Below are positions 54,843-63,885 of a stretch of DNA of 64,000 nt, piece by piece. Under the pieces are notes generated by a model, which worked only from the letters and a program-made list of their open reading frames with translations, did no database searches and was not told the origin of the DNA. Positions within the stretch are counted from its first letter, which is position 1, and each line of letters opens with the position of its first letter. Source of the stretch: JAFGMQ01 sp036733345 (lineage in GTDB: Bacteria > Desulfobacterota > DSM-4660 > Desulfatiglandales > Desulfatiglandaceae); contig DAINAR010000013.1 in the NCBI GenBank assembly GCA_036733345.1, positions 1 to 64,000 of the forward strand. The letters run 5' to 3'. The translations under genes and the position numbers were made by a program.

Positions 54843-55648
54843 AAGATTCCCCCTGAGATCCAAACTATGAAAGGTGTTGCAAACAGCGTGATTAAAAATG
54901 CCGCTGCATTGCGCAATACTGCAAATCTCATCCCAAGTGCGGCAATCTCGGCTGGCAGTTGAATTATTCCCACTGTTACCCAGGATATCATAAGGGCAGT
55001 CACGCCAAAGAGGTCAACCCCGAGTTCAAGGAGTGTTTCGCCTATGACATAGCTGTTTAAAGGATTCCCTGCAAGGATACTTCCGGTACAGGCACCCCAG
55101 AGGGTGTCAAAAAAAGAATTCCCAGAAAAGACGGTCAAAAGCCAGTCCCTGGGTAAGAATACCTGAAAAAGACCCACGAGCAAAATGACGCCTGTAAGAA
55201 TTGGAAATATGGACAGAAACTGATTTGCGCTTTTTCGAAAGGCATCTTTCCATGGGGCATGGGCTATGGATAAAGCAGTGCCGATGCCTTTCTCACTGCC
55301 TTTGGCGTTTTTCCGGATGAAAGAACCTGACATGTAGCTTTCTAAAGCCTCCCTTACAGTTCCGGTGACCGGGGAGATTACCTCGATTCCATTTTTTTCC
55401 AGGGTCCGGGCAATACCGGGTGAAATATAATTGACAAGCAGGGTTCTGGCATTCATGCCAAGGGCCTGTGTTACTATCTGTATGCCTGCACCTGGTCCGG
55501 TTGTCCTGTCTGCACCCTTAACAGCTTCAAATGACATATCTTTTGTATCAATAACCAGCAGATATGGTGCTAAACCAAGTCTGCCGGCGACTCTGGCATC
55601 CAGATCAGGGGCATCAGCTGGAACAGCTATTTTCGTTTTTTTCTCCAT
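54839..55648 (-). CDS. NifX/NifB-like domain fused to permease half
   Basis: Residues about 5-110 form a dinitrogenase iron-molybdenum-cofactor-type domain (KIAVPADAPDLDARVAGRLG, IDTKDMSFEAV, GTVREALESYMSG). Residues about 135-269 hold four membrane segments (LSIFPILTGVILLVGLFQVF, SWVTVGIIQLPAEIAALGM) like one half of a YraQ/ArsP-type permease. The fusion suggests a transporter gated by, or loading, a metal-cofactor-binding domain. ATG 55648 is preferred; a TTG at 55687 would add 13 residues. Neither has a strong ribosome site. Confidence 0.75.
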   Translation of the reverse strand: MEKKTKIAVPADAPDLDARVAGRLGLAPYLLVIDTKDMSFEAVKGADRTTGPGAGIQIVTQALGMNARTLLVNYISPGIARTLEKNGIEVISPVTGTVREALESYMSGSFIRKNAKGSEKGIGTALSIAHAPWKDAFRKSANQFLSIFPILTGVILLVGLFQVFLPRDWLLTVFSGNSFFDTLWGACTGSILAGNPLNSYVIGETLLELGVDLFGVTALMISWVTVGIIQLPAEIAALGMRFAVLRNAAAFLITLFATPFIVWISGGIL

Positions 55649-55687
55649 GTTAATCAACTTTGGGCAGGCATAATTTTTATGATTCAA

Positions 55688-57016
55688 CTAATCAAAAAGT
55701 TTTGCAGCGTCAAAATAATAACGTGCTCTCAACTCAATACGGCAGTCATTCTGTTTCTCCCCGAATTCGGAGTAATCATTTCCTTTAAGGAAAGCTGCCT
55801 TAAGACGCAATTCCAGGTTTGTGATTCCGGTATAAAGAATCTCGGGGGAAATGGAACAGCTTTTATCATCAACGTTATAAATGCATGTTATTGAGGGTGT
55901 AAAATAAAGGATGTCGAATGGTTCTTTCTGGGAAATACGAAGGTAAATATAGTCTTTCATGGGATTCGGCTTTCCATAACTGCCTCCGCTCATTGTGCCG
56001 GCAATATTAAGAAGTCTTTCATCCTTTGAACTGATATATGCGTTATAACCTTTGTTTACAAGGCCGAAAAAATCCTTCATTTCCTCTTCGTTATATCCCG
56101 TACCGTTCCGGTAATACTCACAAATAAAGGTTGTATCGGATTGCGTGAGATACCTGATGCCAAGAAGACAGCTTTTTGCGTCAAAGGTTGATTGCGTGAT
56201 TTTGCCTGAACTGTCAACGGTCTTTTTCGTAAGATTATCGATATAAGCAAATTCACCGTGTATTTCAAAGTTCGAGGTAATATTCCTTGAAAAGTCCATT
56301 CCAAAACGGTCTGGTTTGCTGTTTCCTTTGAAAAACATGAAATCAATGTCAGTATCATAGAGGAGAAGATACAGTTTTGCTGCGTAATTTGTATGTTCCA
56401 GCTTGCCGAATTCACTATTAATATGCTCGTATACGGGAATTACAATAGGAGTGAAGGATATTGCATTAAGTGGTCCTGAGAAGCTTTTTGTAAAATCTGC
56501 CGACGCCATGATATAGCCTTCAAGGGCAAGGTCGGGATCATCGGGATTCTTGGCACGGCCAACGAATGCTACTGGATTCCATGCGTAACCCTTTCCCCAC
56601 TTAAGAGCTTTTTTGCCTATGGTGATGTCTAAATTAGAAGACGGTTTGACCGACAGAAATCCTTCATCAATAGTAAAATCCGTTCCCGACTTTAAATCTG
56701 ACTCTGTTCTGTTTATATTTGCACGCAGATAGATGTTTGAAATGCCCTTCTGGTATGCCCCATTCATTGAGAGCTTGAAATTGTATTCATCCAGGTAATT
56801 TTTTCCCGCACGGTTGTAAAAATTTAATTTATAGAAGGGGGAGTCATGATCTGTCTTAAAAACCTTCGGCATAAATTCAAGGTAACCACCTATACTGTAA
56901 GGTTTTTTTTCTATCTCCTTTTCGATTTCAGAAAGGTCAAAAGAGTATTCGTTTTGAGCAAAAGCAGACAGCGGCACAAGTGCCAGAATAAATATTATAA
57001 ATATGATTATTTTCAT
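55688..57016 (-). CDS. Outer-membrane beta-barrel protein
   Basis: This 442-residue protein has a signal peptide (IIFIIFILALVPLSAFAQ) and then alternating hydrophobic strands ending at RARYYFDAAKLFD, as expected for a porin-like barrel of about 16 or more strands. DITIGKKALKWGKGYAWNPV is a recurrent motif in alginate-type and DUF-type barrels. It follows the LolA-like gene and probably receives or accompanies its cargo. Substrate unknown. Confidence 0.75.
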   Translation of the reverse strand: MKIIIFIIFILALVPLSAFAQNEYSFDLSEIEKEIEKKPYSIGGYLEFMPKVFKTDHDSPFYKLNFYNRAGKNYLDEYNFKLSMNGAYQKGISNIYLRANINRTESDLKSGTDFTIDEGFLSVKPSSNLDITIGKKALKWGKGYAWNPVAFVGRAKNPDDPDLALEGYIMASADFTKSFSGPLNAISFTPIVIPVYEHINSEFGKLEHTNYAAKLYLLLYDTDIDFMFFKGNSKPDRFGMDFSRNITSNFEIHGEFAYIDNLTKKTVDSSGKITQSTFDAKSCLLGIRYLTQSDTTFICEYYRNGTGYNEEEMKDFFGLVNKGYNAYISSKDERLLNIAGTMSGGSYGKPNPMKDYIYLRISQKEPFDILYFTPSITCIYNVDDKSCSISPEILYTGITNLELRLKAAFLKGNDYSEFGEKQNDCRIELRARYYFDAAKLFD

Positions 57017-57049
57017 TTATCTGCGAAAATTATTAATCTCTGTTATCCG

Positions 57050-57778
57050 TTATCGGAGTGAATCGATATTCGGCATAAAGGTCATGGTAAAGACTTCGTC
57101 ATCAAGTTCCCGTTCCTTTATTTTTGCGAAAATCATTACAGACTTGTACCCTTTGTAGAGAGGACTGTCGGTTTCTATTACCGAAGGTCTTTCTATTCCA
57201 TCCCCGAAATCTTTTACATTTTTAAAGTAAATGGTCTTCACGAGCATGGCTGTTTCGGTAAGGCATTCAATCTTTACAGGAAGCAGCTTTTCCTTAATAG
57301 CCCACATTTTAAGCCTGTCATAAGCGACGGTCCTGGTTTTCGCCTTCAGGTGAAGGATGTATTCATTTCCCATGTCCTCAATTTTTTCTACATTGTATTC
57401 GGACGAATAGTCGAGGCGAAGAATGTCAGAATTGTTGAATATGCCACCGACCACAGACTGGAGACTTGTTATACGAATGGGCTTCCCAACGTTGGGGATA
57501 TAAAGCCACATGTTTTCACCCAGGCGGAGGGTGCTTCTACCTTTTTCGCTTGCAGGCGACAGGAACATGGCGGCTACCTTGTCTTTCCCCTTCTTGACAG
57601 AGAATAGAATAAATTCCTTTTCCCTGCCGTTAGGCTCGATATTAATAAGTTTTTTGTAGGATTCGTATGAATCGGGATTCAAATTCCTGTCAATCTTTTC
57701 CAGTAAATCATTGCTGTCTGTTGCATAAACAGGTGTTCCGAACATAACCGCTATAATTACGATTAAAATTTTTCGCAT
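57050..57778 (-). CDS. LolA-like outer-membrane lipoprotein-sorting protein
   Basis: The ATG at 57778 follows GGGAGGTAATAAC. The 242-residue protein has a signal peptide (KILIVIIAVMFGTPVYA) and the LolA-like half-barrel pattern (LGENMWLYIPNVGKPIRITS, SVVGGIFNNSDILRLDYSSE). Relatives carry lipids or lipoproteins across the periplasm next to RND or MacB-type ABC genes. It starts four bases after the NifX-like gene stop. Confidence 0.82.
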   Translation of the reverse strand: MRKILIVIIAVMFGTPVYATDSNDLLEKIDRNLNPDSYESYKKLINIEPNGREKEFILFSVKKGKDKVAAMFLSPASEKGRSTLRLGENMWLYIPNVGKPIRITSLQSVVGGIFNNSDILRLDYSSEYNVEKIEDMGNEYILHLKAKTRTVAYDRLKMWAIKEKLLPVKIECLTETAMLVKTIYFKNVKDFGDGIERPSVIETDSPLYKGYKSVMIFAKIKERELDDEVFTMTFMPNIDSLR

Positions 57779-57782
57779 GTTA

Positions 57783-58172
57783 TTACCTCCCATCTAATGC
57801 CCTTTTTACAGCATCCCCCACCTTGCCCTTGAATTCGATATGGGTTATGCCTTTGTTTTGAAGAGCGTTTATCATTTTGGAGCCAAAGTTTTCAGCGACT
57901 ACAACAGTAACCCGCATCTGAGAAAGAAAATTGACTGCAGAAGGCCCTGCACCACGATTTGCATTCCTGTACTGGTTTTCAAGAACCTGAATTAATTTTC
58001 CATTGCCGTCAAATATAAGATAATAAGGACATTTTGCAGCTTTATTGCTTATTGATGCTTCTGTATTCTTATCATTGGATGCAACAGCAATTTTTATGTT
58101 TTGCAGTTCGCCAGCATTGACAATAACTGAACAAAGAAACAGGATTGCGGTTATCAAAAACAGTCTTTTCAT
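57783..58172 (-). CDS. Secreted NifX/NifB-like cofactor-binding protein
   Basis: This 129-residue protein has a signal peptide (RLFLITAILFLCSVIVNAGE) followed by a dinitrogenase FeMo-cofactor-type domain (IKIAVASNDKNTEASISNKA, GPSAVNFLSQMRVTVVVAEN, GKVGDAVKRALDG). Such domains are normally cytoplasmic; secretion is unusual. One Cys (AAKCPYY) could bind metal. It sits between ABC permease and LolA-like genes. Confidence 0.82.
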   Translation of the reverse strand: MKRLFLITAILFLCSVIVNAGELQNIKIAVASNDKNTEASISNKAAKCPYYLIFDGNGKLIQVLENQYRNANRGAGPSAVNFLSQMRVTVVVAENFGSKMINALQNKGITHIEFKGKVGDAVKRALDGR

Positions 58173-58183
58173 GATGACTTCTC

Positions 58184-59422
58184 CTATACATGTCTAAGTG
58201 CCTCAATAGGCTCCATCCGCGATGCCTTGAACGCGGGCTGGAGGCTTGCCGCTACGGATACTATAATGACGGTAAGTGAAACCATTAGAACATCAGTAAC
58301 TCCAATATAGGGTGCCAGAAGCAGACCTGTCTGCCTGCCGAAATTAAAGGTGATATGGGAAATGTTCAATATATATATTATTATTAAGCCTATAATATCG
58401 CCGACTATAACTCCGAAAATGCCAATGGAAAGCCCCTCAAGAACAAACATTGAAAGTATTTTTCCGGGCATGGTTCCTATTGCTGAAATGGTGCCTATTT
58501 CACGCATTCGTTCGTAGACGGCCATTATCATAACATTCATGATGCTGACCAGGACCATAGCAATAAGCATGATCTTTATAAAGAATGTCATAATGTCTAT
58601 CATCCTGGCGATATTGTAAAAAGGCGACAGCTTTTCCCAGGTGTGGACCTCGAATACCTGCTTTCCGGCCTCATTTGTTTCCCTGGCGAGCGTTACTGAC
58701 AGGGATTCATAAACGTCCTCCAGCCTGCCGAAGTCCTTGAGTCTTATAACTATTTCACTTATTTCAATTTCATCCATTCTCAGGACTTCAACGGCGTCTT
58801 CTATATGGATATAACCGTCCCGACCTCCCGGTCCGGTAACGCTTTCCAGAATTCCACTTACTTTGAACTGCTTCCCGTTAACTGATCCGTCTTTGTTGGT
58901 GGCAATAACAACGACCGTATCGCCTACCTTTACCTTCATACCTCCTGCCAGGAGTTCCGGGATGAGGATATCTCCTTTTTCCAGGGTCTTCTTACCGTTG
59001 ATAATTCTCGACTTCAAAAGGGGAACAGCCTTGAATTCCATCTCAGGGACAACACCATTCAGGCGGATATTTGTTGTTTCAACAAAATTGCTGAACAGAG
59101 CACCGAATTTTATTCGATTCGAATATTCCTCTATTTCGGGAATGCCCCTGATTGCCTTGTCAATTTTCTGTACGGCCTTAGGACTCAGCGTTATTGTAAG
59201 TGGAAGATTATCAATGGATGCGACATATCCCTTTTTATGAATCTGAAGATGGCCGAGCATGGAATCAGTAATCTGTCCAATGAGCAGGCTTTTGATGGAA
59301 CCCGTAACCCCCAGAAAGACCAGAACAAAGATAATTCCGATCATGATAAGCGATGATGTAAGAAGTGTTCTTCTGCGATATCTTAAAAGATTTCTGATGG
59401 CTATCTTTAATAGATTATACAT
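58184..59422 (-). CDS. LolC/MacB-type ABC transporter permease
   Basis: The ATG at 59422 lies eight bases after AGGAGG. The 412-residue protein has an N-terminal membrane segment (TSSLIMIGIIFVLVFLGVTG), a large periplasmic domain (about 45-280) and three C-terminal FtsX-type segments (IKIMLIAMVLVSIMNVMIMA, YERMREIGTISAIG). It does mechanical transport from the outer face of the inner membrane rather than solute import. It overlaps the ATPase gene by eight bases. Confidence 0.88.
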   Translation of the reverse strand: MYNLLKIAIRNLLRYRRRTLLTSSLIMIGIIFVLVFLGVTGSIKSLLIGQITDSMLGHLQIHKKGYVASIDNLPLTITLSPKAVQKIDKAIRGIPEIEEYSNRIKFGALFSNFVETTNIRLNGVVPEMEFKAVPLLKSRIINGKKTLEKGDILIPELLAGGMKVKVGDTVVVIATNKDGSVNGKQFKVSGILESVTGPGGRDGYIHIEDAVEVLRMDEIEISEIVIRLKDFGRLEDVYESLSVTLARETNEAGKQVFEVHTWEKLSPFYNIARMIDIMTFFIKIMLIAMVLVSIMNVMIMAVYERMREIGTISAIGTMPGKILSMFVLEGLSIGIFGVIVGDIIGLIIIYILNISHITFNFGRQTGLLLAPYIGVTDVLMVSLTVIIVSVAASLQPAFKASRMEPIEALRHV

Positions 59423-60119
59423 GAACATCACCTCCTGTTTCCTTCCTGCTGATGATAGTTCCATCTTGAAGGGTATAAATGATTTCAGCGGCGCCGACGA
59501 TTTTCTGATCATGAGTTGAAAAAATAAAGGTGGTGCCGGATTCGCTTTTCATGTCTTTCATAAGCTCGATGATCCTGTATGCAGTTTTACTGTCAAGGTT
59601 GGCCGTTGGTTCATCTGCAAGCACAAGTTCAGGTTTTGTAACCAGCGCTCTGGCAACGGCAACTCTTTGTTTTTGGCCCCCTGAAATCTGATCAGGGTAC
59701 TTGTCTTTCTGTCCTGTCATTTCAACTGATTCAAGGAGTTCAAGAATCCTGCGCTTCCTTTCCTGCGCTGGTATATTCTGGACCATGAGAAGAGGATATT
59801 CTATATTCTCGTATACGGTAAGAACAGGGATGAGGTTGAAATCCTGGAAAATGAACCCCATGTGCCTGCCCCTGAAGAAAGCCCTCTGTTTCCTGTCAAG
59901 GGTGACAACATTGGTTCCTGCTATGCTCAGCGTGCCGCCCGTAGGAGTATCAAGACAGCCTATAAGGTTTAAAAGGGTAGTTTTGCCGCTCCCGGAGGGT
60001 CCGACAAAGGAAAGAAATGAAGCAGGTTCAATCTCAAAGTTCAGGTTGTTCAATGCCCTTAGGCTGATTTCTCCTACCTGATATTCTTTGTAGATATTCT
60101 GTGCTGTTATTAATCCCAT
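59415..60119 (-). CDS. LolD/MacB-type ABC transporter ATP-binding protein
   Basis: This 234-residue ATPase has Walker A GPSGSGKTTLLNLIG, Q-loop FIFQDFNLIPVLTVYENIEY, signature ISGGQKQRVAVARAL, Walker B LVLADEPTANLD and switch FSTHDQ. It powers the LolC-like permease. First gene of the seven-gene operon running to 54303. Confidence 0.9.
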   Translation of the reverse strand: MGLITAQNIYKEYQVGEISLRALNNLNFEIEPASFLSFVGPSGSGKTTLLNLIGCLDTPTGGTLSIAGTNVVTLDRKQRAFFRGRHMGFIFQDFNLIPVLTVYENIEYPLLMVQNIPAQERKRRILELLESVEMTGQKDKYPDQISGGQKQRVAVARALVTKPELVLADEPTANLDSKTAYRIIELMKDMKSESGTTFIFSTHDQKIVGAAEIIYTLQDGTIISRKETGGDVHV

Positions 60120-60352
60120 ATTTCCCCCTTAAAACTTAAAGTGTTGCTATTTTTCTTGTGCCATCATTACTGTCAATTCTCTATGTAACAAATTCTATGT
60201 CTGCCTGGTTCAAAGCCATTTCCCCTTACATAATATAATTAACTCACATGTTATAATATATAATAATATGCCTTTTTTTAAAGTTATCAAGGTTGAAATA
60301 AAAAGGGCTGTCTCTGATACCGCGTGCGGAATAACAGGATAGTTTATTATCT

Positions 60353-60382
60353 TTGACAAAAAAGGGGTAAAACGGATAGGTA
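60353..60382 (+). promoter_or_regulatory. Weak promoter candidate for the MATE gene
   Basis: TTGACA at 60353-60358 matches the -35 consensus. The following region (ATAGGT after 17 bases or TAGGTA after 18) is only a weak -10 box. The rest of 60120-60352 is AT-rich and shows no gene. Confidence 0.3.
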
Positions 60383-60418
60383 AAGGTGTCTTTGGAAATG
60401 TTTAAGAGATATTGATGT

Positions 60419-61897
60419 ATGAATTTGTCATATCCGTGGTGTTTTATGGTGGGATATATAAAAGACAGCCTGCAAAGACGCTGGAATGGCGATGGCGGTT
60501 ACCGGGAGGTGATTAAACTTGCAATTCCTCTGGTTCTCAGTACCAGTGCATGGTCTGTCCAGCACTTTGTGGACAGGATGTTTCTTACATGGTACTCCAG
60601 CGAGTCCATTGCAGCTGCCATGCCTGCAGGTGTATTGAATTTTGCTATCATGAGCTTTTTCATAGGTACAGCAAGTTATGTGAACACATTTGTCGCCCAG
60701 TATTACGGAGCCGGGAGATGCAGCCGGATCGGGCCGTCTTTGTGGCAGGGCATGTATATAGCACTGCTGGGAGGCCTCATTATCCTCTGCTTTATCCCGT
60801 TTGCAGGGACTATATTTTCCCTGGTTGGTCATGAAAAGGCCGTTCAGGAAAATGAAGTGGTATACTTTCAGTATCTCTGCCTCGGCGGAGTACCGATCAT
60901 AGCTTCATTGGCACTGTCAGGATTCTTCTCCGGGAGAGGAAAGACCTGGCCTGTTATGTGGATAAATACATTCGCTACAGCGGTAAACATTTTCCTTGAT
61001 TATATATTGATATTCGGCAGATGGGGCCTGCCGGAAATGGGCATCAAGGGTGCGGCAATAGCAACAGTGCTGGCGGGTTTATTCTCGTTTATCGTCTATG
61101 TGGCCCTTATCATGAGACCTAAACATAATATCATCTATCAGAGTCTTAAGGGATGGCGACCGGAAAGGGAGCTCTTTATCCGTCTGATAAGGTTCGGGGT
61201 ACCTTCGGGCGTGCAGTTTTTTCTTGATATGGCTGGTTTTACTGCCTTTGTACTTATTATGGGGCGCCTGGGGACCACAAGCCTTGCTGCCACTAATATT
61301 GCTTTCAATATCAGTACGATTTCATTTATGCCTATGATCGGGTTCGGTATTGCGGTATCGGTACTTGTGGGGCAGTACCTTGGAAAAGACAGACCGGATC
61401 TGGCAAAGAGAAGCGTTTATTCAGGTTTTGGTATGAGTTTTATGTACATGATAACTGTTTCATTTTTTTATATTTTCCTCCCACAGCTTTTTACTGCCCC
61501 GTTTTCCGCACAGGCAGATCCTGCATCCTTTGGAGAGATAAAGCGGCTTACCATAATTCTGTTACGGTTTGTGGCTGTGTATTCGATTTTTGACGCCTTA
61601 AATATTATCTTTGCTTCAGCCATAAAAGGCGCAGGAGATACACGATTTGTCATGAATGCTGTTGTTGTGATATCAGCATGTGTGCTGGTGATTCCTACCT
61701 TTATAGTTATTATTGTGCTTGATTACGGCTTGATGGCTGGCTGGATAATCGCGTCAGCTTATATTGTTTTCCTTGGCCTGGTTTTCTGGTTCCGCTTTCT
61801 CGGAGGGAAATGGAAAAGCATGAGGGTCATAGAGGAACCGGCGCCCGTTATCATTCCTGAAATGCCTGAGTGTCCGATTGTGGACATCGAAATATGA
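60419..61897 (+). CDS. MATE-family efflux transporter
   Basis: This 492-residue protein has 12 hydrophobic segments and the MATE pattern (VIKLAIPLVLSTSAWSVQHF, VDRMFLTWYSSESIAAAMPA, ALSGFFSGRGKTWPVMWINT). It exports organic cations or other compounds with sodium or protons. An ATG at 60446 is an alternative start. It is divergent from the ABC operon. Confidence 0.87.
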   Translation: MNLSYPWCFMVGYIKDSLQRRWNGDGGYREVIKLAIPLVLSTSAWSVQHFVDRMFLTWYSSESIAAAMPAGVLNFAIMSFFIGTASYVNTFVAQYYGAGRCSRIGPSLWQGMYIALLGGLIILCFIPFAGTIFSLVGHEKAVQENEVVYFQYLCLGGVPIIASLALSGFFSGRGKTWPVMWINTFATAVNIFLDYILIFGRWGLPEMGIKGAAIATVLAGLFSFIVYVALIMRPKHNIIYQSLKGWRPERELFIRLIRFGVPSGVQFFLDMAGFTAFVLIMGRLGTTSLAATNIAFNISTISFMPMIGFGIAVSVLVGQYLGKDRPDLAKRSVYSGFGMSFMYMITVSFFYIFLPQLFTAPFSAQADPASFGEIKRLTIILLRFVAVYSIFDALNIIFASAIKGAGDTRFVMNAVVVISACVLVIPTFIVIIVLDYGLMAGWIIASAYIVFLGLVFWFRFLGGKWKSMRVIEEPAPVIIPEMPECPIVDIEI

Positions 61898-62172
61898 AAA
61901 CTGAAACAGTAGCCGGAAGGCAATATCCGAAAGGAATGGAGTCAGGTATTCTGTGAATCAGGTAAAGGGTAAAGGGAAATGGGTGATGTGAATGAGAACT
62001 CAAAGCTAACCCGAATTTGACGAACTGAACTTGTAAACAATAACTGATAATCGATAAATAGAGTCTATTGAGCACAACAAGCCGCGGATGATAACTTGAT
62101 TGTGAGCAGATCCCTTGTGAGGATTTCTACAACACGTCATGAAGATCTGAATCAGCGTTTTTTTATCGAAAC

Positions 62173-63171
62173 TCATAGTGTATCAGATATAGACAGGAGG
62201 GCTTCGCAAACAGCATCCTTGTGATCAAGCATCAGCAGCCTGACGAGGATATCCGGGCCGAAGAGCAACTCACCCAGTTTGTATGCATCCACATCGAGCC
62301 TCACTGCCAGTACCCGATGGCCGTGACGTCGCATCAGTCTCTCCACCTGGCGATAAAAGCGTTCGGCACCGTCGTCAGCCAATAACAGCAGACGGGAGAT
62401 GCGCATACCGCGCGGCATATCACTGCGTCGGTCAACCAGACGCAACCCCTTATCCTCGTCGTCCAGGGTACGCTCCGCATTATCCAGACTGCGAACTACT
62501 TGTCCTGCACTGACAGCGTTGAGCAGAACCGAAGTAAGTTTGTGATTGAGCGCGGTTACAAAAATCTTTAGTTCGCTTCCCTGCCACAGCGGCCGGGTTT
62601 GTGTGGTCAGAATATGAAGAAGCTGCCGGCCCCGCGGATCAGACTCTACCATCCTGGGCAGCCTTAGCGGCGGGGTGATTATATTTTCCTTTTTACTCTC
62701 CCTGCTCCGGGCAAAGGAACATATTTCAGGGCGGGTCAATCGAAGCCAGTCGCTTACATCCATGATAAAAGATATGGTTGTAACGCCCGGTTGAAATGCG
62801 ATTCTCTCATTTTCCAGTATCGAGCGATCCACATAAAGGTCAAAGGGCAGTATGTCCTTTCCGAACGGGGGCAGGGCGCCTTTCTCGACTCCCACCAGGG
62901 CCTTTAATTCCTCATCCGTGGCAAAGCGAACCTTCTGCGATTTCAGGATTTTTCGTATCTTGTTAGAATCCGCTTCCAGGTCTGCTGATAGGACAAAGAG
63001 GTGGTAAAGCCCGTTTTTATCCTTCAACATCAGGGTTTTACCGCCAATTTTCTTTTCTTCACCTCTGGCCCTTGCCGATTCGTCACAGGTGCTCGCAGGT
63101 GGATGATGACGTTCCCTGTAATTTAACCGGTTCTCTTCAAGTGAATGACGTATTTTTTTCGTGAGATCCAT
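62173..63171 (-). CDS. YbaK/ProXp-like deacylase domain fused to an unrecognised domain
   Basis: Residues about 1-160 match the YbaK/aminoacyl-tRNA deacylase fold (RLNYRERHHPPASTCDESAR, GGKTLMLKDKNGLYHLFVLS, VRFATDEELKALVGVEKGAL and PPFG). This family clears mischarged tRNA-Pro and similar. Residues about 175-332 are a separate Arg-rich domain (LPRMVESDPRGRQLLHILTT, MRISRLLLLADDGAERFYRQ, LMLDHKDAVCEALLS) that I do not recognise and that looks richer in GC. No strong ribosome site was seen. Confidence 0.8.
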   Translation of the reverse strand: MDLTKKIRHSLEENRLNYRERHHPPASTCDESARARGEEKKIGGKTLMLKDKNGLYHLFVLSADLEADSNKIRKILKSQKVRFATDEELKALVGVEKGALPPFGKDILPFDLYVDRSILENERIAFQPGVTTISFIMDVSDWLRLTRPEICSFARSRESKKENIITPPLRLPRMVESDPRGRQLLHILTTQTRPLWQGSELKIFVTALNHKLTSVLLNAVSAGQVVRSLDNAERTLDDEDKGLRLVDRRSDMPRGMRISRLLLLADDGAERFYRQVERLMRRHGHRVLAVRLDVDAYKLGELLFGPDILVRLLMLDHKDAVCEALLSISDTL

Positions 63172-63320
63172 AGTAACAAAACGGCCTTGTTTATTCTTTT
63201 ACATTTATCTTTGTTGAGGCTCGAATAAATAACTGCCCGGCGACAGGTGTAAGAACCATAAAGGTTAATTTAACATAGTTAAGGTTGTATTTTTAGCACT
63301 ATTTTCTTCAATATGTATTT
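63172..63320. other. Spacer
   Basis: AT-rich upstream region of the YbaK gene; no gene was seen. Confidence 0.4.
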
Positions 63321-63497
63321 CAATCCGCCAGCCAGCCAACCAGCCGAAGGCTGGTAAAAGGCTGGTAGAAGGCAGACAAGCCCGCCACAAAGACTGGCGG
63401 GTAAACCCGCCATAAACACGGCGTACAAGTATCCCCGCCCCTTGGAGCGTTCAATGCTTTTTAAGATACCCAATAGCTTGCTGCGGGTTAGTTCATT
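63321..63497. repeat. Dispersed palindromic intergenic repeat copy
   Basis: Starts AATCCGCCAGCCAGCCAACC, matching 39606 and 48215. It contains CCGCCACAAAGACTGGCGGG and CCGCCATAAACACGGCG hairpins and a GCCCCTTGGAGCGTTCAATG block, and ends CTTGCTGCGGGTTAGTTCAT. Confidence 0.65.
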
Positions 63498-63744
63498 TCT
63501 ATCCTTTGAAGAAAACAAAGTATAATCATCAGCCGTTCTAAACCTGATTTAAAGGCATTTCATCCCGGCAAATACAATAATTATACTAGAACATTTCAGG
63601 CAAGACCACCTGAAAAATCTTCAGATCATCATTTATTTGCTCCCGATTTATTGCGCAAGAGATGGATTGAGGCTTATGTCTCTTTAGTATTTACTAGAAA
63701 TATTAAACCGTTATACCTTGATTATGTTTACCCCGCTCCAGAAA

Positions 63745-63774
63745 GCCCCCGGCTCCTGCCGGAGGCTCCATTTT
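63745..63774 (+). terminator. Rho-independent terminator-like hairpin
   Basis: GCCCCCGGC and GCCGGAGGC pair with one mismatch around TCCT, followed by TCCATTTT. No gene ends just upstream on the plus strand, so its partner is unclear. Confidence 0.4.
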
Positions 63775-63885
63775 CCAAGAATGGCCGAGGCCTTTGGGAA
63801 GTTATGTTACCGACTGACGGATTTTAGATATTTTTGTTTGTCGGACGGGTTGCGCTCAAAAATACAATCCTGTATCCTCATATTT

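Noticed and set aside
63279..63518. Minus-strand frame with GILKSIERSKGRG
   Set aside because: Repeat-derived, as above.
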